Source of the DNA: Buttiauxella agrestis ATCC 33320
Lineage (GTDB): Bacteria; Pseudomonadota; Gammaproteobacteria; Enterobacterales; Enterobacteriaceae
DNA: 64,000 bases
Assembly: GCA_024169445.1 (NCBI GenBank)
Contig: JALKFA010000001.1
Span: forward strand, 1,984,001 to 2,048,000
Reading direction: 5' to 3'
Shown: positions 9,751-19,198 of the stretch, in pieces
How positions within the stretch are numbered: the stretch's first letter is position 1
Layout of the letters: every line of letters begins with the position of its first letter
Translations under genes and position numbers: made by a program
Notes under the pieces: generated by a model
What the model was told of the DNA's origin: nothing
The model's input: the letters and a program-made list of their open reading frames with translations, nothing else
Database searches by the model: none

Positions 9751-10806
9751 ATGCGTAAAATCATTCATGTCGATATGGACTGCTTTTTTGCCGCCGTAGA
9801 AATGCGTGATAACCCAACTCTGCGGGATATTCCGATAGCTATTGGAGGTAGTGCGAAAAGGCGCGGTGTCATTAGTACGGCAAATTATCCCGCTAGAAAA
9901 TTTGGTGTGCACAGCGCGATGTCGACTGCAATGGCTCTCAAGTTATGCCCACATCTGACACTGCTTCCTGGACGTTTTGATGCTTACAAAGAAGCTTCAA
10001 ATCATATCCGGGAAATTTTTAGCCGCTACACAACGCTTATCGAACCGCTGTCACTTGATGAGGCTTATCTGGATGTCACTGATAGCCCGAACTGCCATGG
10101 TTCTGCAACTCTCATGGCCAGGGAAATTCGCCAGACTATTTCAGATGAACTTAATCTCACCGCATCGGCTGGTATTGCACCGGTTAAATTCCTCGCCAAA
10201 ATTGCCTCTGACCTCAATAAACCTAACGGGCAGTTCTTGATCACTCCCGAGGAGATTCCAGCATTTTTGCAAACCTTACCGCTTGGAAAAATCCCCGGCG
10301 TAGGGAAAGTTACAGCGGGCAAACTGGAAAGCCTTGGGTTGCGCACCTGTGCCGATGTGCAGAAAACGGATTTAGCTTCGTTACTCAAGCGGTTTGGCAA
10401 ATTTGGCCGTGTACTGTGGGAGCGTAGTCAGGGTATAGATGAACGCGAGATTAACAATGAGCGGCAACGTAAATCTGTCGGAGTTGAAAAAACACTCGCG
10501 GAAGATATTCATCAGTGGCAGGAGTGTGAGGCTATTATTGAGCAACTCTATCCTGAACTTGAACGCCGTTTGAAAAAGGTAAAACCTGATTTATTGATTG
10601 CCCGCCAGGGTATCAAACTTAAGTTTAATGATTTCCAGCAAACGACTCAGGAACATGTCTGGCCTCAGCTGAATAAAGCCGATTTAATCGCTATTGCGAA
10701 GCAAACGTGGGAAGAACGGCGAGGAGGGCGGGGAGTCAGGCTGGTGGGGTTACATGTGACTTTACTGGACCCGCAGATGGAGCGCCAACTGGTGTTGGGG
10801 CTATAA
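9751..10806 (+). CDS. dinB: DNA polymerase IV (Y-family, SOS-induced)
   Basis: Error-prone translesion polymerase. 351 residues, exactly the E. coli length, when started at ATG 9751 ([17 protein letters not shown]); a GTG four codons upstream is in frame but less likely. The catalytic carboxylates D8 in HVDMD and D103/E104 in SLDEAYLDV are present. The steric-gate region FFAAVE, the helix-hairpin-helix [16 protein letters not shown] and the C-terminal beta-clamp motif QLVLGL complete the protein. Preceded by a LexA box. Confidence 0.97.
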   Translation: MRKIIHVDMDCFFAAVEMRDNPTLRDIPIAIGGSAKRRGVISTANYPARKFGVHSAMSTAMALKLCPHLTLLPGRFDAYKEASNHIREIFSRYTTLIEPLSLDEAYLDVTDSPNCHGSATLMAREIRQTISDELNLTASAGIAPVKFLAKIASDLNKPNGQFLITPEEIPAFLQTLPLGKIPGVGKVTAGKLESLGLRTCADVQKTDLASLLKRFGKFGRVLWERSQGIDEREINNERQRKSVGVEKTLAEDIHQWQECEAIIEQLYPELERRLKKVKPDLLIARQGIKLKFNDFQQTTQEHVWPQLNKADLIAIAKQTWEERRGGRGVRLVGLHVTLLDPQMERQLVLGL

Positions 10807-10810
10807 AAAA

Positions 10811-10887
10811 GCCCTCATCCCGGCGTTCTCCCTCAGGAGAAGGAGAAAACCAAACAAGTTCCCTCTCCTGGGAGAGAGGATGAGGGC
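10811..10887. repeat. CCCTC/GAGGG repeat element acting as dinB-pepD bidirectional terminator
   Basis: Outer arms GCCCTCATCC (10811-10820) and GGATGAGGGC (10878-10887) are perfectly complementary. Inside are two further hairpins, CTCC..GGAG (about 10829-10844) and CCTCTCC..GGAGAGAGG (about 10862-10879). It sits between two convergent genes with an A-run on one side. Same architecture and vocabulary as 1456-1568. Confidence 0.65.
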
Positions 10888-10896
10888 GTTTAGAAC

Positions 10897-12354
10897 TTAC
10901 TTAACTGGAATAGCTTTCAGCAATTCTGTCAGCAGAATCCAGTATTGGCCTACGCTTTCGATATGAACTTGTTCATCCGGAGAGTGTGGACCTGTGATGG
11001 TCGGCCCAATAGAAACCATATCCATATCCGGGTAAGGTTTTTTAAACAGACCACATTCCAGACCCGCATGGATGACCATGATGTTAGGGGTCTTGTTGAA
11101 CAGTTTTTGGTAAGTCTCACGCACCAGGTGCATTACCGGTGAGTTTGCATCCGGCTGCCAGCCAGGATAGCTGCCTTTGGCCACGGTTTGTGCGCCAGCA
11201 AGCTGACCCAGAGCGTGAAGCATGCCAACGACATAGTCTTTGCCGCTATCAATCAATGAACGAATCAGGCAGATGATTTCTGCACTTTCATCATTCATTG
11301 TGACCACACCCACGTTCAGTGAGGTTTCCACAACACCTTTAACTGCGTCGGAATTACGGATGACACCGTTTGGCGTGGCGTTCAGCAGGCTCAGGAAAGT
11401 GTCACGGCTTTTCGCTGTCAGTGCTTTCTTGTCTGTGGTGACTGAATCCAGCAGTACAGTGACGTTTTTCTCGACTGCCGCCAGTTCATTTTTCAGAATC
11501 GACAGGAATTCATCTGACAACGACTTCAGCTGTGCAGCTTTGTTTGCCGGAACAGCCAGAGTAGCAAAGCCTTCACGTGGAATCGCGTTACGCAGTGTAC
11601 CGCCGTTCAGATCAATCAGACGAGCATCCAGTTCTGCTGTGTGAGCAAACAGGAAGCGAGCCAGCAATTTGTTTGCATTGCCCAGACCCAGATGGATTTC
11701 ACCACCGGAGTGACCGCCTTTCAGGCCTTTGATGGTCAACTTAAATGTTTCGTAACCGGCAGGAATCTCTTCGCGTTGCAGTGGCAGCGTGGAGATAAAA
11801 TCAATCCCACCTGCACAGCCCATATAGATCTCACCTTCTTCTTCAGAGTCGGTGTTGATCAGAATATCAGCTTGTAGCCAGCCCGCTTGCAGACCAAAAG
11901 CCCCATCCATTCCCGCTTCTTCGGTCATGGTCAGCAGAACTTCTAATGGGCCATGAGATACCGAATCATCGGCCAGCACTGCCAGTGCGGACGCCATACC
12001 AATACCATTATCAGCGCCCAGCGTCGTACCGCGTGCTTTGATCCACTCACCGTCAATATACGGTTGAATCGGATCTTTGGTGAAATCATGGACAGTGTCG
12101 TTATTTTTCTGCGGCACCATATCCAGGTGAGCCTGCAGGACCACCGCTTTACGGTTTTCCATGCCCGCTGTCGCAGGTTTACGGATCAGGATATTACCGA
12201 CCTGGTCACGCTCTACATGTAGGCCTTTTTCTTTTGCCCAGGACAGAATATGTTCCGCAAGTTGTTCTTCATGATAAGAAGGGTGCGGAATGGAACAGAT
12301 TTTGGCAAAAATATCCCACAGCGGTTGCGGAGATAATTGAGACAATTCAGACAC
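10897..12354 (-). CDS. pepD: Aminoacyl-histidine dipeptidase (peptidase D, carnosinase)
   Basis: M20-family zinc dipeptidase, cytoplasmic. 485 residues, the E. coli length, from a GTG start at 12354 (reads SELSQLSPQPLWDIF after the start); an upstream in-frame ATG exists, but AAGGAG lies correctly before the GTG. Metal-ligand motifs: LQAHLDMVPQ, GADNGIGMAS, TMTEEAGMDGA, NTDSEEEGE, and near the C-terminus HAGLECGLFKK and GPHSPDEQVHIES. Divergent from gpt. Confidence 0.96.
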   Translation of the reverse strand: MSELSQLSPQPLWDIFAKICSIPHPSYHEEQLAEHILSWAKEKGLHVERDQVGNILIRKPATAGMENRKAVVLQAHLDMVPQKNNDTVHDFTKDPIQPYIDGEWIKARGTTLGADNGIGMASALAVLADDSVSHGPLEVLLTMTEEAGMDGAFGLQAGWLQADILINTDSEEEGEIYMGCAGGIDFISTLPLQREEIPAGYETFKLTIKGLKGGHSGGEIHLGLGNANKLLARFLFAHTAELDARLIDLNGGTLRNAIPREGFATLAVPANKAAQLKSLSDEFLSILKNELAAVEKNVTVLLDSVTTDKKALTAKSRDTFLSLLNATPNGVIRNSDAVKGVVETSLNVGVVTMNDESAEIICLIRSLIDSGKDYVVGMLHALGQLAGAQTVAKGSYPGWQPDANSPVMHLVRETYQKLFNKTPNIMVIHAGLECGLFKKPYPDMDMVSIGPTITGPHSPDEQVHIESVGQYWILLTELLKAIPVK

Positions 12355-12619
12355 GATAAGTCTCCTTGACATCGACTCTGCAGACCATATTGGTTAACAG
12401 AGACCAGGATTGATCTAAATGAAATACACCACAAGTAAGCATTGTGTGCTGGCCTGAGAATACCACTTTAACTAACGTTATGACGATCAAAAGCACCTAA
12501 AAACGAAAGCGGCGAGCCTACAGCACTGGTTTTTAGTGCGCCAGATCTCTATAATCTCGCGCAACCAAAACCCCTTTGAACATTTTTAAGCCGTTAATAA
12601 CTGGCTGGGATAATTTCAC

Positions 12620-13078
12620 ATGAGCGAAAAATACATCGTCACCTGGGACATGTTGCAGATTCACGCGCGTAAGCTGGCAAGCCGTCTGCTTCCTGCTGAA
12701 CAGTGGAAAGGCATTATTGCCGTTAGCCGTGGTGGCCTGGTTCCTGGCGCACTGCTGGCACGTGAACTGGGGATTCGTCATGTTGATACCGTTTGCATCT
12801 CCAGCTATGACCACGACAACCAGCGTGAACTGACCGTGCTGAAACGTGCTGAAGGTGACGGTGAAGGCTTCATCGTTATTGATGACCTGGTTGATACCGG
12901 TGGCACCGCAGTGGCTATCCGTGAAATGTATCCAAAAGCGCATTTCGTTACGATCTTCGCTAAGCCTGCTGGCCAGCCGTTGGTTGACGATTACGTCGTT
13001 GATATCCCTCAGGACACCTGGATTGAGCAGCCGTGGGATATGGGCGTGGTGTTTGTACCACCGTTGGCTGGTCGTTAA
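12620..13078 (+). CDS. gpt: Xanthine-guanine phosphoribosyltransferase
   Basis: Salvages guanine, xanthine and hypoxanthine to nucleotides using PRPP. 152 residues, same as E. coli. The PRPP-binding motif [12 protein letters not shown] (~85-96) contains the paired aspartates; SRGGLVPG (~36-43) is the pyrophosphate loop. Own promoter in the 265-bp gap shared with pepD; followed by a strong hairpin terminator. Confidence 0.97.
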   Translation: MSEKYIVTWDMLQIHARKLASRLLPAEQWKGIIAVSRGGLVPGALLARELGIRHVDTVCISSYDHDNQRELTVLKRAEGDGEGFIVIDDLVDTGGTAVAIREMYPKAHFVTIFAKPAGQPLVDDYVVDIPQDTWIEQPWDMGVVFVPPLAGR

Positions 13079-13102
13079 TAGCCTGAGAATATGCACTGAT
13101 TT

Positions 13103-13127
13103 ACGCCCGGCATCGCCGGGCGTTTGT
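13103..13127 (+). terminator. Terminator of gpt
   Basis: ACGCCCGGC (13103-13111), loop ATC, GCCGGGCGT (13115-13123) then TTTG: nine-bp perfect GC-rich stem. Confidence 0.85.
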
Positions 13128-13190
13128 GTTATTTAGTTGCCGACAGAGTACAATAGCTGCATTCCTGACGTTTGTATGGAGGCAGAAGCG

Positions 13191-14438
13191 ATGGTACAGG
13201 CCAATCTTAGCGAAACGCTATTTAAACCCCGATTTAAACATCCCGAGACGTCGACTTTAGTTCGTCGTGCTCAACATCAAACTGCCCCCGTTATCCAGTC
13301 TGCGCTGGATGGTAAATCTGTCCCTCACTGGTATCGAATGATTAACCGCCTGCTGTGGGTATGGCGTGGTGTCGATCCACGCGAAATCCTTGAGGTGCAA
13401 GCTCGCATTACGGTTAATACAGCAGAACGTACCAATGACAGTCTGTTTGATACCGTGGTCGGTTATCGCAGCGGCAACTGGATTTTTGAATGGTCGAAGC
13501 AAGCAATGCTTTGGCAGCAGCGGGCCAATCAGGAAACAGATATAGTTCTTAGTGGAAAATATTGGCTACAGGCTGCCAATCTTTACAGCATTGCCGCCTA
13601 TCCGCACCTGAAAGGCGACCAACTGGCAGAACAGGCGCAAGTTCTGGCAAACCGTGCCTATGAAGAAGCTGCGCCACGTCTTTCCGGCGGCTTGCGTGAA
13701 TTGGAGTTTGCTATTCCAGGTGGTGGTGCAATCACTGGGTTCCTCCATGTTCCTAAAGAAGGTGACGGTCCATTCCCGACGGTGCTAATTTGTGGTGGTT
13801 TGGATGCGCTGCAAAGCGATTATTACACGTTGTTTGAGAAATATTTTGCACCTGAAGGTATCGCGATGTTAACCATCGATATGCCGTCGGTCGGATTTTC
13901 TTCAAAATGGAAACTGACTCAGGATTCTAGTCTTTTACACCAGCATGTTTTAAAAGCTCTACCCAACATCCCCTGGATTGACCACACCCGTGTGGCGGCG
14001 TTCGGTTTCCGATTCGGTGCAAATGTTGCAGTGCGTTTGGGGTATATCGAAGCACCTCGTTTGAAAGCCGTCGCATGTCTTGGGCCGGTTGTTCACAGTT
14101 TATTGAGTGATGCATCACGCCAGGCTCAGGTTCCAGAGATGTATATTGATGTGCTGGCGAGCCGCCTGGGAATGCACGATGCATCTGACAACGCGTTACG
14201 TGTGGAGTTAAACCGCTACTCGTTAAAAACACAGGGTCTATTGGGGCGTCATTGTCCAACACCGATGTTATCTGGTTACTGGGCGAATGATCCGTTCAGC
14301 CCGGAAGACGATTCCCGATTAATTACTTCGTCATCTGCGGATGGTAAGTTGTTAGCTATACCGTTTAACCCGGTGTATCAAAACTTTGACAAAGCTCTGA
14401 AAGAAATTACCGGATGGATCAAGCAGAGATTACGTTAA
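13191..14438 (+). CDS. frsA: FrsA, alpha/beta-hydrolase-fold esterase-like protein
   Basis: 415 residues (E. coli 414) from ATG 13191, preceded by GGAGG; an upstream extension in frame is not conserved. It begins [21 protein letters not shown]-terminal helical part to ~180, then an alpha/beta hydrolase domain ([26 protein letters not shown]). The usual GxSxG nucleophile elbow reads GFRFG, as I recall it also does in E. coli FrsA, so classical serine-esterase chemistry is not assured. FrsA was reported to bind enzyme IIA-Glc and influence fermentation/respiration balance. Confidence 0.94.
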   Translation: MVQANLSETLFKPRFKHPETSTLVRRAQHQTAPVIQSALDGKSVPHWYRMINRLLWVWRGVDPREILEVQARITVNTAERTNDSLFDTVVGYRSGNWIFEWSKQAMLWQQRANQETDIVLSGKYWLQAANLYSIAAYPHLKGDQLAEQAQVLANRAYEEAAPRLSGGLRELEFAIPGGGAITGFLHVPKEGDGPFPTVLICGGLDALQSDYYTLFEKYFAPEGIAMLTIDMPSVGFSSKWKLTQDSSLLHQHVLKALPNIPWIDHTRVAAFGFRFGANVAVRLGYIEAPRLKAVACLGPVVHSLLSDASRQAQVPEMYIDVLASRLGMHDASDNALRVELNRYSLKTQGLLGRHCPTPMLSGYWANDPFSPEDDSRLITSSSADGKLLAIPFNPVYQNFDKALKEITGWIKQRLR

Positions 14439-14495
14439 TGATTTGCTAAATTTCATTGGTTTGGTAAAACAGATGCTTCACAACAGGAGATCGGA

Positions 14496-14897
14496 ATGAC
14501 GTTACCAAGTGGACACCCGAAAAGTAGATTGATTAAAAAATTTGCCTCGCTTGGCCCATATATCCGGGAAGAGCAATGTGAAGATAACCGTTTCTTCTTC
14601 GATTGCCTGGCTGTGTGCGTCAATGTGAAGCCTGCACCAGAGAAACGTGAATTCTGGGGCTGGTGGATGGAGTTGGAAGCTCAGGAAAAACAATTTACCT
14701 ATACCTGGCAGTTTGGTCTGTTCGACAAAGACGGTAAATGGACTGCGACGGCCGCGAAAGATAAAGAAGTGGATGAAAGACTTGAGCAAACACTGCGTGG
14801 TTTCCATGAGCGCTTGCGTGAGTTATTAAGTACATTGGGTCTTGGATTAGTTCCGGCACAAGATTTTACGGAAAAACCGGTAAAGTTATCAGCATAA
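14496..14897 (+). CDS. crl: Sigma-S-binding factor Crl
   Basis: 133 residues, as in E. coli. Crl binds RpoS and promotes its association with core RNA polymerase, favouring curli and other stationary-phase genes. Recognisable segments: [21 protein letters not shown] at the start (cited in part), [17 protein letters not shown] (~43-59) and the acidic/aromatic core. Independent gene, closed by a strong terminator shared with the convergent porin. Confidence 0.96.
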   Translation: MTLPSGHPKSRLIKKFASLGPYIREEQCEDNRFFFDCLAVCVNVKPAPEKREFWGWWMELEAQEKQFTYTWQFGLFDKDGKWTATAAKDKEVDERLEQTLRGFHERLRELLSTLGLGLVPAQDFTEKPVKLSA

Positions 14898-14934
14898 AAA
14901 AAGTCCCCACCGGCCAGGTGGGGACTTTTTTTTT
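14898..14934. terminator. Bidirectional terminator between crl and phoE
   Basis: AAAAGTCCCCACC, loop GGCC, then GGTGGGGACTTTT (with one bulged A) running into a T-tract on the plus strand and an A-tract that gives Ts on the minus strand. Confidence 0.93.
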
Positions 14935-14943
14935 ACCCGAATC

Positions 14944-16044
14944 TTAGAACTGATAAACTAAACCTAATGCGACAACATCATCGCTGTTCAGATTTAGGGC
15001 ATTGTCGTCGCTCAGTTGGTTAATTTTGTAATCAACAAAAGCTGACATGTTTTTATTGAAGTAATACGTGGCACCAATATCAATATATTTAACCAAATCC
15101 GCATCACCCACACCTTCAATATCCTTACCTTTAGACTGGACATAACCCAAAGAAGGGCGTAGACCAAAGTCAAATTGATATTGTGCAATAACTTCGAACG
15201 CCTGGTTTTTATTTGCGAAACCACTAATGCTTCTGTTTACACCATTAATAGATGCAGTGCCGGAAATGGGTGTCATATTACGTGTTTCTGCATACATTGC
15301 TGCCAGATAAACATTGTGATCATCGTATTTCAAACCAGTGGTCCAGGCTTCGGCATTATCACCAGTGCCCACGGCCAGGTTTTTCTGTGCCAAAGTACGG
15401 TTGGAGTTAGAGTAACCCGCACCAATAGTCAGGCCAGTATCAGCAATGTCATAAGACAAGGAAGTACCAAAACCGTCACCGTTTTGCTTACTGGTCGCAC
15501 GCCCGTCATTCTCGTTTTTCCCCTGGTACTGCAAGGAAAGTTTCAGGCCATCAACCAGACCAAAGAAGGTGTTATTACGATAGGTTGCCACACCGTTTGC
15601 ACGGCCCGTCATGAAGTTATCGGTTTTAGTGTAAGAGTCATCACCAAACTCAGGCATCATATCGGTGTAAGAGGCGATGTTATAAAGAACGCCGTAGTTA
15701 CGGCCATAATCGAAGGAACCAATATCACCTGCTTTTAACCCTGTAAACGCCAGACGAGTTTTGGTTGTATTCGCATCACCTTCAATTTTGTTAGCAGCAA
15801 CTTGATATTCCCACTGACCAAAACCCGTTAATTGGTCATTAATTTGTGTCTGACCTTTAAAACCGATACGTACATAAGACTGATCGCCATCTACAGACTT
15901 GTTATCACTTAGATAGTGTTCAGCTTTTACTTTTCCGTAAAGGTCGAGTTTGTTGCCATCTTTATTATAAATTTCCGCTGCATGCGAATATGTTGATGAT
16001 GCCAGAAAACCCAATACCATTACTGCCAATGTGCTTTTCTTCAT
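14944..16044 (-). CDS. phoE: PhoE-locus outer-membrane porin
   Basis: 366 residues; signal peptide 1-22, mature start [16 protein letters not shown], 16-strand porin ending in the phenylalanine of VYQF. Locus (between crl and proB) and the C-terminal third ([33 protein letters not shown]) match PhoE. Two departures: mature residue 125, the constriction-loop lysine of E. coli PhoE (FMTKRASG), is glycine here (FMTGRANG), as in OmpF; and the loop after TPISG has about a dozen extra residues ([12 protein letters not shown]). The middle ([18 protein letters not shown]) is OmpF/OmpC-like. A Pho box upstream supports phosphate control. Confidence 0.88.
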   Translation of the reverse strand: MKKSTLAVMVLGFLASSTYSHAAEIYNKDGNKLDLYGKVKAEHYLSDNKSVDGDQSYVRIGFKGQTQINDQLTGFGQWEYQVAANKIEGDANTTKTRLAFTGLKAGDIGSFDYGRNYGVLYNIASYTDMMPEFGDDSYTKTDNFMTGRANGVATYRNNTFFGLVDGLKLSLQYQGKNENDGRATSKQNGDGFGTSLSYDIADTGLTIGAGYSNSNRTLAQKNLAVGTGDNAEAWTTGLKYDDHNVYLAAMYAETRNMTPISGTASINGVNRSISGFANKNQAFEVIAQYQFDFGLRPSLGYVQSKGKDIEGVGDADLVKYIDIGATYYFNKNMSAFVDYKINQLSDDNALNLNSDDVVALGLVYQF

Positions 16045-16127
16045 TTTTCATCCCAATAGTGTATTCGCGCTAAAATTTAATCGGAAAGTATTCCGTTAAA
16101 AAACGCAGAGAGTTTTATCGTTTGGAG

Positions 16128-16145
16128 ATGAAATATTTATGACAA
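16128..16145 (-). promoter_or_regulatory. Pho box (PhoB-binding site) upstream of phoE
   Basis: Minus strand TTGTCATAAATATTTCAT compared with consensus CTGTCATAAATCTGTCAT: 15 of 18 match, with the two 7-mers in correct 11-bp register. A -10-like GATAAA follows about 8 nt downstream, the usual Pho promoter geometry. It lies 84-101 nt before the porin start. The 294-bp gap to proB also carries the proB promoter, which I could not place. Confidence 0.7.
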
Positions 16146-16338
16146 AGTAAGAGAAAGTTTAAATAAAAGTAATTATTTGTATTTGTCATAAAAATGACAA
16201 AATTGGCCGCTACGTTTATGGATCACTTTACATCCAAATCGCTGTTTTCCTTCTGAGCCTGTTGGCAAGCCGCGTCACTCCTGCTACAACGTCATCTGGT
16301 ATTTTAATTTTCCAATTTCGTTGAAACGGCAGAGAATC

Positions 16339-17442
16339 ATGAGTGAAAGCCAGACGCTGGTGGTAAAACTAGGCACTAGCGTATTAACCGGTGGCTCGCG
16401 CCGCCTGAATAGAGCTCATATTGTTGAGCTGGTGCGTCAGTGCGCACAACTTCACGCCTCCGGGCATCGCATTGTTATTGTGACCTCTGGGGCAATTGCT
16501 GCGGGTCGCGAGCATTTAGGTTATCCCGAACTGCCCGCAACCATTGCATCCAAGCAATTACTGGCAGCCGTTGGTCAAAGTCGATTGATCCAGCTCTGGG
16601 AACAACTGTTTTCTATTTATGGCATTCATGTTGGGCAGATGCTGTTGACGCGTGCCGATATGGAGGATCGCGAACGTTTCCTTAATGCTCGTGACACTTT
16701 ACGTGCACTGCTTGATAACAACATCGTGCCGGTAATCAATGAAAACGATGCCGTTGCAACCGCAGAAATCAAAGTTGGTGATAATGACAACCTGTCTGCG
16801 CTGGCAGCCATTTTGGCTGGTGCAGATAAACTATTACTGCTGACTGACCAACAAGGGTTATTTACTGCTGATCCGCGTAATAACCCTGAAGCTGAACTCA
16901 TTAAAGAAGTTCACGGCATTGACGACGCACTGCGAGCAATAGCTGGTGATAGCGTGTCTGGCCTGGGAACTGGCGGCATGGGGACGAAATTGCAGGCTGC
17001 TGATGTCGCTTGCCGCGCAGGTATCGACGTAGTCATTGCGGCTGGCAGCAAACCCGGGGTGATTGGTGATGTTATGGCGGGTACGCCAGTGGGGACTCGT
17101 TTCCATGCTCAACAATCACCATTAGAAAACCGCAAACGTTGGATATTTGGTGCGCCTCCTGCAGGTGAAATCACGGTCGATGATGGCGCGCTTGCGGCGA
17201 TTCTTGAACGCGGAAGCTCTTTATTGCCAAAGGGTATCAAAAACGTCACTGGAAACTTTTCCCGCGGTGAAGTTATTCGCATTCGCAGCCTTGAAGGCCG
17301 CGATATTGCCCATGGTGTTTGTCGCTACAATAGTGACGCTTTGCGTCGTATCGCAGGTCATCACTCTCAACAGATCGGTGAAATTCTTGGCTACGAATAT
17401 GGCCCAGTAGCCGTTCATCGTGACGATATGATAGTTAACTAA
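16339..17442 (+). CDS. proB: Glutamate 5-kinase
   Basis: First step of proline synthesis: phosphorylates glutamate to gamma-glutamyl phosphate; feedback-inhibited by proline. 367 residues as in E. coli, starting [19 protein letters not shown]. Amino-acid kinase domain (~1-260) with [22 protein letters not shown] and [14 protein letters not shown], then a C-terminal PUA domain (~275-367). Ten nt upstream of proA, forming the proBA operon. Confidence 0.97.
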   Translation: MSESQTLVVKLGTSVLTGGSRRLNRAHIVELVRQCAQLHASGHRIVIVTSGAIAAGREHLGYPELPATIASKQLLAAVGQSRLIQLWEQLFSIYGIHVGQMLLTRADMEDRERFLNARDTLRALLDNNIVPVINENDAVATAEIKVGDNDNLSALAAILAGADKLLLLTDQQGLFTADPRNNPEAELIKEVHGIDDALRAIAGDSVSGLGTGGMGTKLQAADVACRAGIDVVIAAGSKPGVIGDVMAGTPVGTRFHAQQSPLENRKRWIFGAPPAGEITVDDGALAAILERGSSLLPKGIKNVTGNFSRGEVIRIRSLEGRDIAHGVCRYNSDALRRIAGHHSQQIGEILGYEYGPVAVHRDDMIVN

Positions 17443-17452
17443 GGAGCAGGCA

Positions 17453-18706
17453 ATGCTGGAAAAAATGGGTAAAGCAGCTAAAGCTGCCTCTTATCAGATG
17501 GCTCTGCTCTCCAGCCGCGAAAAAAACCGCGCGCTGGAATGTATCGCAGATAATCTGGAAGCTCAGGCTGCAGCTATTTTGGAAGCCAACGAAAAAGACC
17601 TGGCCGAAGCAAAGGCCAATGGCCTAAGCGAAGCGATGTTAGACCGATTACAACTCACTCCTTCACGTCTGAGTAGCATTGCGAATGATGTTCGTCAGGT
17701 ATGCAATTTGGCAGATCCAGTGGGTCAAATCATTGATGGCGGTGTGCTGGACAGTGGTTTACGTCTTGAGCGTCGGCGTGTTCCATTAGGTGTAGTTGGT
17801 GTGATTTATGAAGCTCGTCCTAATGTTACGGTTGATGTTGCTTCACTGTGCCTGAAAACAGGAAATGCAGCGATTTTGCGTGGCGGGAAAGAAACCTGGC
17901 GCACTAATGCCGCAACGGTCAAGGTTATTCAACAAGCGCTGACGGAGTGTGGCCTACCTGCGGCAGCGGTTCAGGCGATAGAAAGTCCCGATCGCGCACT
18001 GGTGAATGAGCTGCTACGCATGGATCGTTATGTAGACATGCTGATTCCTCGTGGTGGCGCAGGCCTACATAAACTCTGTCGCGAGCAATCAACGATTCCA
18101 GTTATTACCGGTGGGATTGGTGTTTGCCATATCTTTGTGGATGACAGTGCTGAATTTGAGCCAGCACTGAGAATTATTGTTAATGCCAAAACTCAGCGTC
18201 CAAGTACCTGCAATACAGTAGAAACCTTACTGGTCCATCAAGGAATAGCAGCAAACTTCTTGCCTGCGCTAAGCCAACAAATGGCTGAATCTGGCGTAAC
18301 ATTGCATGCTGACGAAAAGGCTCTGCCACTGTTACAGAATGGGCCTGCGGAAGTACTGCCTGTAAAAGCAGAAGACTATGATGACGAGTGGTTGTCACTG
18401 CATTTGAATGTGAAAGTTGTCGCTGATATTGATGACGCTATTGACCATATCCGGGAACATGGCACACAACACTCTGACGCGATTTTGACTCGTACACTGC
18501 GTAATGCGAACCGCTTTGTGAATGAAGTTGATTCCTCTGCCGTCTATGTGAATGCTTCAACACGTTTCACCGATGGCGGCCAGTTTGGCCTTGGTGCAGA
18601 AGTCGCGGTAAGTACGCAGAAACTTCATGCTCGTGGCCCGATGGGGCTGGAAGCACTCACGACTTATAAATGGATTGGATTCGGCGACGATACAATCCGA
18701 GCGTAA
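17453..18706 (+). CDS. proA: Gamma-glutamyl phosphate reductase
   Basis: NADPH-dependent second step of proline synthesis, giving glutamate semialdehyde. 417 residues, the E. coli length; aldehyde-dehydrogenase fold with the catalytic cysteine in [14 protein letters not shown] and conserved [11 protein letters not shown] and [18 protein letters not shown] loose inverted repeat (GGTAATACGT...ACGTGTTACC, 18717-18764) follows the stop. In E. coli and Salmonella thrW tRNA lies just beyond proA; here it does not. Confidence 0.97.
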   Translation: MLEKMGKAAKAASYQMALLSSREKNRALECIADNLEAQAAAILEANEKDLAEAKANGLSEAMLDRLQLTPSRLSSIANDVRQVCNLADPVGQIIDGGVLDSGLRLERRRVPLGVVGVIYEARPNVTVDVASLCLKTGNAAILRGGKETWRTNAATVKVIQQALTECGLPAAAVQAIESPDRALVNELLRMDRYVDMLIPRGGAGLHKLCREQSTIPVITGGIGVCHIFVDDSAEFEPALRIIVNAKTQRPSTCNTVETLLVHQGIAANFLPALSQQMAESGVTLHADEKALPLLQNGPAEVLPVKAEDYDDEWLSLHLNVKVVADIDDAIDHIREHGTQHSDAILTRTLRNANRFVNEVDSSAVYVNASTRFTDGGQFGLGAEVAVSTQKLHARGPMGLEALTTYKWIGFGDDTIRA

Positions 18707-19198
18707 TTGAACCAAAGGTAATACGTCTTTCTGGAAATTATAAGATTATACGTGTTACCTACCCTTCTTTATTTACTATTACCCTGAAGCCTCAAGTGAT
18801 CTATTAAAACAATCCGCCTTAATAAGTTTTAATTAATTCCAATAAATTTAATGTTAATCGTTAATATGGCATTGTCTTATATGTTACCTCTGTTTTTATT
18901 TGTTTGTTGAATGATACTTTGTATTTAAGTGAGCTGTGAAATTTATGCATTATTTATATGTGTTGTGCTTTTTTTAATGAATGTCATTGATGTTTAAAAT
19001 GTTTCTCCATTTTGTATGAAATAACACTTTTTAGGTATAAATCTGTTTTCGTACTTACAGCAGAAATTAATTGAACGATTTGCTATTGGAACATAATAAT
19101 CCTCTCACTAATAACGTTACATGTATTAGTGGTTACCGCTTACTGCATTGACTATTGATGGACCAACATAAGATCTAGTCCCTGAGGAGGGATGATAA
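18707..19198. promoter_or_regulatory. AT-rich region between proA and the autotransporter gene
   Basis: 492 bp, much more AT-rich than the flanking core genes, with many T/A tracts and no ORF, tRNA or attachment repeat that I can see. It must hold the autotransporter promoter. The composition suits H-NS silencing, which is documented for the UPEC homologue UpaC; here it is inference. It ends with a very strong Shine-Dalgarno, GAGGAGGG, before the ATG. Confidence 0.45.

Noticed and set aside
12533-13096. 187-codon frame antisense to gpt
   Set aside because: Covers gpt entirely on the other strand; gpt is certain, and the antisense product has no recognisable domain.
15175-15738. 187-codon frame antisense to phoE
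   Set aside because: Arises from porin codon usage on the opposite strand; no homologous protein recognised.
16180-16199. TTGTCATAAAAATGACAA palindrome near proB as a second Pho box
   Set aside because: The halves are inverted, not direct repeats in 11-bp register, so it does not fit PhoB binding.
18707-19198. Possible thrW tRNA or attachment site after proA
   Set aside because: Read on both strands; no T-loop GGTTCGA-type sequence, acceptor stem or CCA end found.
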